Source: Planctomycetota bacterium
GTDB lineage: Bacteria > Planctomycetota > Planctomycetia > Isosphaerales > Isosphaeraceae
DNA: 5,050 nucleotides
Assembly (NCBI GenBank): GCA_021778575.1
Contig: JAJYCH010000425.1
Location: forward strand, 1 to 5,050
Reading direction: 5' to 3'
The position numbers were made by a program, and so were the translations under genes. Each line of letters opens with the position of its first letter. The first letter of the stretch is position 1. Below, in pieces: positions 1 through 5,050 of the stretch. The notes below the pieces were generated by a model that saw only the letters and a list, made by a program, of their open reading frames with translations, ran no database searches and was not told the DNA's origin.

Positions 1-1877
1 ATCAGCTTTATGGCCTGGTCGCGCGATTGCCATTTCCGACCGTGGCGCTGGTCGATGGCAACTGCATGGGCGGAGGGACCGAACTGATCCTGGCGATGGA
101 CGATCGGATCGTCTCGACCGCGGCGCACACCAAGATCGCGCTGCCCGAAACCAAGCTCGGGATCATCCCCGGCTGGGGCGGAACGCAACGTCTCCCGCGC
201 TTGATCGGCCTGAACGCGATCGAGATGATCTGCACCGGTGAATCAATTTCGGCCCGCCGAGCGGTCGAACTGGGTCTGGCATTCGACGCCGTTCCCGCCG
301 AGAAACTGATCGACGAAGGAGTCCGGCGAATCCACGACCTGGCGGCGACCGGCGACTGGAAATCACTCCGCGAGAAACGCCAGGGGCCGCTTGGTCTGAC
401 CGCCGACCAGCTCGCCTTTGCCTTCGCCACCGCTGAAGGAGCGGTCCGGATGAAGACCAAGGGGCAGTATCCCGCGCCACTGGTCGCGTTGAAGGCGATC
501 CGTGACGGCTGCAATGTCACTCTGGAAGAGGGCTTGCAGGTCGAGCGAGCGGCGGCCCTGGAAGTGATGGGGTCGCCGATCTCGGCGAATCTGATCGCTG
601 TATTCTTCATGCAGAATCGGCTGGCTCGCGATCCCGGGATCGAGACATCCGAACTCATTCCCGAGCCGATTCACCGGGTTGGCGTGATTGGCTCGGGCCT
701 GATGGGAGCGGGGATCGCCACGGCCCATGCCCGCTCCGGTCTGCCGACCGCGATGGTAGACGTCGACGATAATCGTCTCGCCGATGGGCTCCGTCGGGCG
801 GCCGAGGTCGTCACCGGCCGGATGAAGATCGGCCGGGCGACAACCGAGGACCTCGCGAAGATGCTGGGACTCTTGAGCACGTCCACAGCGAACGAAATCC
901 TCGCCGATCGCGATATCGTGATCGAGGCGATCACCGAGAACGAGTCGGCCAAGGCCGCGACGTTTCGCGAACTGGCCCGGGTGATGAAGCCCGGAGCGAT
1001 CCTGGCGTCGAATACCTCGACGATCTCGATCACCCGGCTGGCGGAATCCGCCCCCGACCCGACCCGGTTCGTCGGCATGCACTTCTTCAATCCGGTCGAC
1101 CGGATGGAGCTGGTGGAAGTGATCCGGGGATCGAAAACCTCGGATGAAACCGTGGCCCGGGTGGTCGCCCTGGCGAAATCGATCCGCAAGACGCCGATCG
1201 TGGTCAAGGACTGCGCGGGGTTCCTGGTCAACCGCGTGTTGTTGCCTTATATGAACGAGTCGCTCCAGCTTCTCCAGGAAGGCGTTCCGATGGACGCCAT
1301 CGACGAGGCGGCGACGAAGTTCGGCATGCCGATGGGTCCGATCACCCTTCACGACCTGATCGGGATCGATACTGCGGCCTACGCCGGCAAGGTGATGATC
1401 GAGGCGTATCCCGATCGGACGGTCCCGGCCCGGCTCTTGCTCGATATGGTCAAGGCCGGTCGGCTCGGCCAGAAGTCGGGTGCCGGCTTCCGCAAGCACT
1501 CGGGCAAGAAGGTCGAGCCCGACCCCGCGTTCGACGCGATCCTTCAGAAATATCGATCGGGCGAGCGAACGCTGAGTCTCGACGAAATCACCGATCGCCT
1601 GTTCTTGCCGATGTTGCTCGAAGCCACAAGGGTCCTGGAAGAGGAGATCGTCCGCGAGCCGGCGGACGTCGATATGGGCCTGATCCTCGGGATTGGATTC
1701 CCACCATTCAAGGGCGGAATTCTTCGCTGGGCTGACACGGTCGGGGCCGGCAAGATCCTTGATCGACTGACGGCGTTTCAGGCACTTGGCAAACGGTACG
1801 AGCCGACCGAGACCATGAAACGGCACGCCAGCACCGGCGCGATGTTTTATCCGATTCCGAAGCTGTTCAACGCCTGA
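1..1877 (+). CDS. fadB: Fatty-acid oxidation complex alpha subunit: enoyl-CoA hydratase / 3-hydroxyacyl-CoA dehydrogenase (5'-partial)
   Basis: This cytoplasmic bifunctional enzyme hydrates trans-2-enoyl-CoA and then oxidises the L-3-hydroxyacyl-CoA with NAD+, two consecutive beta-oxidation steps. The frame is open to the left edge (first whole codon at 3). The TTG at 27 is not a credible start, because it would cut into the crotonase fold; about 90-100 N-terminal residues are missing relative to FadB (~715-730 aa). Numbering from the codon at 27: the hydratase domain covers about 1-190, with the two catalytic glutamates at E19 (GGGTEL) and E41 (LPETKLGIIPGWGG). A Rossmann NAD-binding domain follows from ~216 (GSGLMGAG at 222-229). 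The dehydrogenase residues S331, H352 (HFFNPV), E364 and N402 (FLVNR) have the same spacing as Ser137/His158/Glu170/Asn208 of human HADH. Two C-terminal 3HCDH domains occupy about 398-490 and 515-610. The gene lies 33 bp upstream of the thiolase, as in fadBA operons. A FadJ-type role is possible, but the gene order and partner favour FadB. Confidence 0.95.
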   Translation, partial: QLYGLVARLPFPTVALVDGNCMGGGTELILAMDDRIVSTAAHTKIALPETKLGIIPGWGGTQRLPRLIGLNAIEMICTGESISARRAVELGLAFDAVPAEKLIDEGVRRIHDLAATGDWKSLREKRQGPLGLTADQLAFAFATAEGAVRMKTKGQYPAPLVALKAIRDGCNVTLEEGLQVERAAALEVMGSPISANLIAVFFMQNRLARDPGIETSELIPEPIHRVGVIGSGLMGAGIATAHARSGLPTAMVDVDDNRLADGLRRAAEVVTGRMKIGRATTEDLAKMLGLLSTSTANEILADRDIVIEAITENESAKAATFRELARVMKPGAILASNTSTISITRLAESAPDPTRFVGMHFFNPVDRMELVEVIRGSKTSDETVARVVALAKSIRKTPIVVKDCAGFLVNRVLLPYMNESLQLLQEGVPMDAIDEAATKFGMPMGPITLHDLIGIDTAAYAGKVMIEAYPDRTVPARLLLDMVKAGRLGQKSGAGFRKHSGKKVEPDPAFDAILQKYRSGERTLSLDEITDRLFLPMLLEATRVLEEEIVREPADVDMGLILGIGFPPFKGGILRWADTVGAGKILDRLTAFQALGKRYEPTETMKRHASTGAMFYPIPKLFNA

Positions 1878-1894
1878 TCGAATTCTTATTCACA

Positions 1895-1901
1895 GAAGGG
1901 A
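1895..1901 (+). promoter_or_regulatory. Ribosome binding site of the thiolase gene
   Basis: GAAGGGA is a purine-rich Shine-Dalgarno-like stretch that leaves 9 nt before the ATG at 1911. It is a weak match to AGGAGG, but it is the only candidate in the 33-bp gap after the upstream stop codon. It supports the ATG at 1911 as the start, which also gives the usual thiolase N-terminus (RYAVVVDALRTPVG). No promoter is evident in the gap, so co-transcription with the upstream gene is likely. Confidence 0.55.
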
Positions 1902-1910
1902 CGGTGTCCC

Positions 1911-3071
1911 ATGAGATACGCAGTGGTCGTTGATGCCTTGCGAACGCCGGTCGGCCGGGCGTCGTCGGACAAGGGTTATTTTCGCGATGTCCGATCCGAA
2001 GACCTTTCGGCCGACCTGATCAGGGCGCTGGTTCACCGGACGGGTATCGATCCAAAATTGATCGAAGACCTGCGCTGGGGTTGCGTGCAGCAGCAGGGCG
2101 AACAAGGGTTCAACGTCGCGCGGATCGTCGGGCTCGTGGCCGGACTTCCGGTCGAGGTGGCGGGCGTGACGGTCAATCGCAACTGCGCGTCGAGCCTTCA
2201 GGCGATCAACGACGCCGCCATGAGTATCGCCGCGAACTGCGAGGATATCCAGATCGCGGGTGGGGTCGAACACATGGACCACATCCCCATGTCCAAGGAC
2301 TATAACCCGTGCCCGAGCCTGATGGCCCGCCACGGCGAAGCGATCATGAACATGGGTCTGACCGCTGAATACCTGGCGGCGAAGTACCGGATCTCGCGTC
2401 GAAGGCAGGACGAATTTGCACTTCGGAGCCACCAACTGGCTGCCAATGCAACCGACGCGGGGCTGTTCCATTCCGAGATCGTGCCGACCTGGGGACGCAA
2501 CGAACTGGGTCTGAAGGTCCGGCTCGAATCCGACCAGTGCATTCGCCGCGATACGTCGATGGAGTCGCTCGGGGCACTCCCCCCCGCGTTCAATCCGGCG
2601 GGCGGTTCGGTCACGGCGGGGAATAGCTCGCCGATCAACGTCGGTTCCGCCGCTCTCTTGATCATGTCCGAGGATAAGGCCAGGGAACTCGGGTTCAAGC
2701 CCATGGTCCGGATCAAGTCGATGGCGGTGGCGGGCGTTGATCCGTCGGAAATGGGAATCGGCCCGGTCCCCGCTGTTCAGAAGGCGCTCGCCCGCGCCGG
2801 GATCGCGCTGAATGATATCGACGCGTTCGAGATCAACGAGGCGTTCTCGGTCCAGGTCCTGGCGGTCCTGAAACTGCTAGGTTTGCCCGAGGAGCGAGTC
2901 AATACCCGAGGCGGAGCGCTGGCGATCGGCCACCCGCTGGGTGCCAGCGGAGCCCGGATCGCGACGACCCTGTTGCACCGGATGCGTGATGAAGGAGCCC
3001 GGTTCGGCCTGGCCACCATGTGCGTTGGCCAGGGCCAAGGAGTCGCCACGATCTTCGAGTCGATCGAGTAA
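1911..3071 (+). CDS. fadA: Fatty-acid oxidation complex beta subunit: acetyl-CoA C-acyltransferase (3-ketoacyl-CoA thiolase)
   Basis: This enzyme cleaves 3-ketoacyl-CoA with free CoA to acetyl-CoA and an acyl-CoA two carbons shorter, the last step of the cycle. The protein has 386 residues, essentially the length of E. coli FadA (387) and shorter than FadI (~436). It starts with the thiolase signature DALRTPVG. The nucleophile is C92 in VNRNCASSLQAIN. The conserved NEAF box is at 309-312. H341 lies in GHPLGASGARI, and the second active-site cysteine is C371 in CVGQGQGVATIFE. That last motif matches FadA-type thiolases (C-x-G-x-G-Q-G), whereas biosynthetic acetoacetyl-CoA thiolases have CxGGGxG. 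C92/H341/C371 sit within two residues of the FadA positions 91/343/373. The gene follows the hydratase/dehydrogenase gene by 33 bp in the same direction, so the two products probably assemble as an alpha2-beta2 complex that channels intermediates. The gene appears complete and intact. Confidence 0.95.
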   Translation: MRYAVVVDALRTPVGRASSDKGYFRDVRSEDLSADLIRALVHRTGIDPKLIEDLRWGCVQQQGEQGFNVARIVGLVAGLPVEVAGVTVNRNCASSLQAINDAAMSIAANCEDIQIAGGVEHMDHIPMSKDYNPCPSLMARHGEAIMNMGLTAEYLAAKYRISRRRQDEFALRSHQLAANATDAGLFHSEIVPTWGRNELGLKVRLESDQCIRRDTSMESLGALPPAFNPAGGSVTAGNSSPINVGSAALLIMSEDKARELGFKPMVRIKSMAVAGVDPSEMGIGPVPAVQKALARAGIALNDIDAFEINEAFSVQVLAVLKLLGLPEERVNTRGGALAIGHPLGASGARIATTLLHRMRDEGARFGLATMCVGQGQGVATIFESIE

Positions 3072-3080
3072 TCCGCAAAA

Positions 3081-3120
3081 TGACCGGGCGGGCGACCTGA
3101 TCCGCCGCCCACCCGGTTCA
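3081..3120 (-). terminator. GC-rich hairpin between convergent genes, probable terminator of the WD40 gene
   Basis: TGACCGGGCGGGCG (3081-3094) pairs with 3106-3120 through 13 base pairs, with one C.A mismatch (3089/3111), one bulged T (3117) and an 11-nt loop. The hairpin begins directly after the WD40 stop codon (3121-3123). On the minus strand it is followed by TTTT (complement of 3077-3080) and then GCGG, so the U-tract is short. On the plus strand no T-run follows the hairpin, so for the thiolase transcript it would act at best as a weak or Rho-assisted stop, or as a 3'-end stabiliser. Confidence 0.55.
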
Positions 3121-4983
3121 TCAAGGAACGCTGAAAAGATAGACCTTATTATCCGAACACGCGACCGCCACGACCTTCCCATCGGGGCTCCAACTGATCC
3201 CGTAGCCCATGACTCCGGGGCCAAGCTTTTGCTTTGTCAGTGGCTTACCGGACTCGGTATCCCAGGTCAACAGGTTCCCGGCGTAACCGATCGAGGCAAG
3301 TTTCTTGCCGTCGGGGCTGAATGCCACGCCATAGACATCGTCGGGATGCCCATCGAGCTTTTTCGCCTGTTTACCATCGACGACGTTCCAGAGCCGGATC
3401 GACTTATCGACCGAGCCCGAAGCGACCTGACCACCATCAGGGCGGAACGCCAGACAGTAGACCGGCGCGGAATGCCCCTCGCCTTTCCGAAGTTCCTTGC
3501 CATCGGCAGGGTTCCAGAACTTCACGAGCTTGTCGTCGCCTCCCGTGGCGAATACGTCTCCGGCTGGACTCCACGCCACGGCATAGACGACGTTGGCATG
3601 AGCTTTATCCATGGTCTTGATCAGTGTTCCCTGCGCCAGATCCCAGAGCCGCGAGCTGGCGTCGGCCGAGCCTGTGAGAATCTTGGACGCGTCGGGCGAC
3701 CAGGCCACCGAGTAAACCTGACTGGCATGTCCCGCGAGGTTTTTCAGGACGCCGGGGCTGACCACCGGCCAGAGTTTGATCGTTTTGTCCTCGGACCCGA
3801 GGACCACGGTCGGATTGCCCGGCAGGATCGCCGAGCAAGTAATCGGACCGCCCTGCGAGGGGATGGTCTGGCGATCCGCCTTCGTCGGATCAGCGATCGA
3901 CAGATCGAAGATGCGAGCCGATCCGTCCGCCAGACCGATCAGAAGCGTCTTGCCGTCAGGACCAACTTCGAGCGTGTTGATCGGACTGGGGAAGGCGGGA
4001 TAGGTCATGATGAGCTTGCCATCGGCAAGATTCCAGACCTTGACGGTCTTGTCGGTCGAGCCGGTGATCGCTTTCTGACCATCACCCGTGACCGCGACGG
4101 TCTTGACGGCGTCGCCGTGTCCTTCGAGCGTGAACAGGTCTTTCCCTGTGGATACTTCAAAGACCTTGGCTGTCTTGTCGGCCGATCCGGTGACGAGCCG
4201 GTTGCCCGAGGCATCCAGACCGATTGCCAGGATCGGCCCCTTGTGGCCGGCGAACGTCCGAATGGCCTCGGCCTTGGTCACTCCCGCCGGAAGCTTCCAG
4301 AGTCGCGCGACACCATCGGAGCCTGCGGAGACGATCTGTTGATGATCGGGAAGATAGGCCAGCCCGAGGATCGTGTCGGATGGGGTCTCGATCGTTCCTT
4401 GTTCGGCTCCCGAGGCCGGGTCCCAGAGCCGGATCATCTTCCCCTTATCCCCCGAGGCAACCTGGTTGCCATCCAGCCGCCAGGCAACCGATTCGATCTC
4501 CTCGGTCGCCCCGCTGAGGTCGCGGATCACCTTTGCGGTGTCCAGATCCCAGATCTTGATCAGTTTTCCGGAGCCGGCGACCAGTTGCTTACCATCAGGC
4601 TTCAGCGCGATCGCCCGGACGCTGGCGGGGTTGTCGGCAAGAATCTTCGAGGGAGTGGTCGGGGGGATCTGCCAGACCTTCGCGGTCTTGTCGAGGCCAC
4701 CCGAAAGAATCTGCCGACCGTCGCGATCGATCGCGACCGAGAGAACCAGCCCCGTATGACCATCAAACCGCCTGATCTCTTTGCGAGTCGCGCTATCCCA
4801 GAGGCGGACGGTCTGGTCGAATCCACCGGTCACGATCGACTTCGAATCCGGAGTCCACGCGACCGAGTAAACCGCCTCGGTATGGCCATCGAGGGTGCCA
4901 ATAAGGTTCAGCGCGGGTTGCTGAGCGGGGGCCTCGGCCGTGCCGACCAGTCCGAGAGCAACAAGTAACAAGCAAATTCGCAT
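3121..4983 (-). CDS. Secreted WD40-repeat protein with 14 repeats (double beta-propeller)
   Basis: The product has 620 residues and no recognisable catalytic domain. Residues 1-20 form a Sec signal peptide: one arginine, a hydrophobic core (ICLLLVALGLVG), then AEAPA with likely signal peptidase I cleavage after A20 (A18-x-A20), so the mature protein should be exported to the periplasm or beyond. The rest is a chain of about 42-residue WD40 units, many showing GH, then (V/I)xxVAxSPDG, then SGSxDKTxRLW(D/N). I count 14, which fits two seven-bladed propellers. WD40 propellers normally serve as protein-binding platforms; the partner is unknown. The start is fixed by the signal peptide and by AGGAG eight bases upstream. 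The gene is convergent with the fatty-acid genes and probably a separate transcription unit, so I infer no functional link. Many planctomycete WD40 repeats are fused to kinase, protease or cytochrome domains; this one stands alone. The family call is firm and the specific function unknown. Confidence 0.93.
   Translation of the reverse strand: MRICLLLVALGLVGTAEAPAQQPALNLIGTLDGHTEAVYSVAWTPDSKSIVTGGFDQTVRLWDSATRKEIRRFDGHTGLVLSVAIDRDGRQILSGGLDKTAKVWQIPPTTPSKILADNPASVRAIALKPDGKQLVAGSGKLIKIWDLDTAKVIRDLSGATEEIESVAWRLDGNQVASGDKGKMIRLWDPASGAEQGTIETPSDTILGLAYLPDHQQIVSAGSDGVARLWKLPAGVTKAEAIRTFAGHKGPILAIGLDASGNRLVTGSADKTAKVFEVSTGKDLFTLEGHGDAVKTVAVTGDGQKAITGSTDKTVKVWNLADGKLIMTYPAFPSPINTLEVGPDGKTLLIGLADGSARIFDLSIADPTKADRQTIPSQGGPITCSAILPGNPTVVLGSEDKTIKLWPVVSPGVLKNLAGHASQVYSVAWSPDASKILTGSADASSRLWDLAQGTLIKTMDKAHANVVYAVAWSPAGDVFATGGDDKLVKFWNPADGKELRKGEGHSAPVYCLAFRPDGGQVASGSVDKSIRLWNVVDGKQAKKLDGHPDDVYGVAFSPDGKKLASIGYAGNLLTWDTESGKPLTKQKLGPGVMGYGISWSPDGKVVAVACSDNKVYLFSVP
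3124..4914 (-). repeat. Array of 14 WD40 repeat units within the secreted protein
   Basis: Approximate repeat starts, by the GH or equivalent position, are residues 33, 75, 117, 158, 201, 246, 288, 331, 377, 418, 461, 503, 545 and 588. The corresponding Trp/Phe at the end of strand c are W62, W104, W145, W187, W229, F275, W317, F359, W405, W447, W490, W532, W574 and F617. Repeats 1, 2, 6, 7, 10, 12 and 13 keep a canonical GH, and repeat 11 has AH. Repeats 3-5, 8, 9 and 14 are degenerate at that position. Repeat 14 ends at the C-terminus without a strand d; residues 24-31 (ALNLIGTL) precede the first GH and could supply that strand to close the ring, as is usual in WD40 proteins. The units are diverged, so this is not a recent DNA duplication. 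Confidence 0.88.
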
Positions 4984-4991
4984 GGGTAGGG

Positions 4992-4996
4992 CTCCT
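4992..4996 (-). promoter_or_regulatory. Ribosome binding site of the WD40 gene
   Basis: Read on the minus strand this is AGGAG, with 8 nt between it and the ATG (complement of 4981-4983). Sequence and spacing are near ideal. It confirms the start that gives a complete signal peptide. Confidence 0.75.
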
Positions 4997-5003
4997 GGGC
5001 TGT

Positions 5004-5033
5004 TCGATGATCAGAGAGGCTGGTCGTCATCGA
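5004..5033. repeat. 7-bp inverted repeat in the leader of the WD40 gene
   Basis: TCGATGA (5004-5010) is repeated inverted and exactly as TCATCGA (5027-5033), with a 16-nt spacer. It lies 21-50 nt upstream of the WD40 start codon. It could be a regulator site, a weak stem in the leader RNA, or chance. The surrounding 4984-5050 shows no clear -35/-10 promoter, and the end of the window prevents further reading. Confidence 0.25.
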
Positions 5034-5050
5034 CTCCAGCGCCGAACGTC

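Noticed and set aside
27..29. TTG at 27 as a start codon for the fadB-type protein.
   Set aside because: The frame is open upstream to the window edge (QLYGLVAR before it), and this start would delete about a hundred residues of the hydratase domain. The gene is simply cut by the window.
363..1826. A 487-codon open frame on the minus strand opposite the fadB-type gene.
   Set aside because: It is the same register effect: codon-aligned antisense of a GC-rich gene. The product is rich in Arg, His and Asp without domain features, while the plus strand has every expected motif.
1878..1910. A separate promoter or terminator between the fadB-type and thiolase genes.
   Set aside because: The 33 bp hold only a ribosome binding site; there is no hairpin and no convincing -10/-35 pair.
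1890..2471. A 193-codon open frame on the minus strand opposite the 5' half of the thiolase gene.
   Set aside because: It is in codon register opposite the thiolase, lacks recognisable motifs and is contradicted by the intact thiolase.
2941..4968. A 675-codon open frame on the plus strand, running from the end of the thiolase gene across nearly the whole WD40 gene.
   Set aside because: Across the WD40 gene its codons lie in exact register opposite the WD40 codons, so it stays open simply because TTA, CTA and TCA codons are avoided in this GC-rich gene. Its translation is arginine-rich with no recognisable fold, and it overlaps two well-supported genes.
5011..5050. Possible end of another minus-strand gene upstream of the WD40 gene (a frame ending in GVDDDQPL with TGA at 5011-5013).
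   Set aside because: Only 12 codons are visible with no recognisable similarity, and another frame is also open here. It cannot be supported without sequence to the right.

Overview
The window carries three protein genes and almost nothing else. It is GC-rich, roughly 60-65 % G+C by eye. The gene style fits a planctomycete, perhaps of the Isosphaeraceae type: a fadBA-like beta-oxidation pair sits next to a secreted protein made only of WD40 repeats, and such proteins are unusually common in Planctomycetes. The lineage is an inference from gene content and style; no marker gene is present.

Region 1 (positions 1-1877, + strand) is the 3' six-sevenths or so of a fadB-type multifunctional gene encoding enoyl-CoA hydratase plus 3-hydroxyacyl-CoA dehydrogenase. 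Its first ~90-100 codons lie to the left of the window. Region 2 (1911-3071, + strand) is a complete fadA-type thiolase, 33 bp downstream and in the same direction. Together they would form the alpha and beta subunits of a fatty-acid oxidation complex that performs the last three steps of each beta-oxidation cycle. All catalytic residues that can be checked are present, in the expected spacing.

Region 3 (3121-4983, - strand) faces the thiolase tail to tail. It encodes a 620-residue protein with a Sec signal peptide followed by 14 WD40 repeats and no other domain, which is the right number for two seven-bladed beta-propellers. Its role cannot be read from the sequence. The 49-bp gap between the convergent genes is almost completely filled by a GC-rich imperfect hairpin that could serve as a terminator, best placed for the WD40 transcript.

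The last 67 bp (4984-5050) are the leader of the WD40 gene, with a good Shine-Dalgarno sequence and a 7-bp inverted repeat of unknown meaning. I see no RNA gene, mobile element, CRISPR array or convincing new system. The items most worth a second look are the 14-blade secreted protein, the gap-filling hairpin, and a marked excess of GATC tetranucleotides across all genes.
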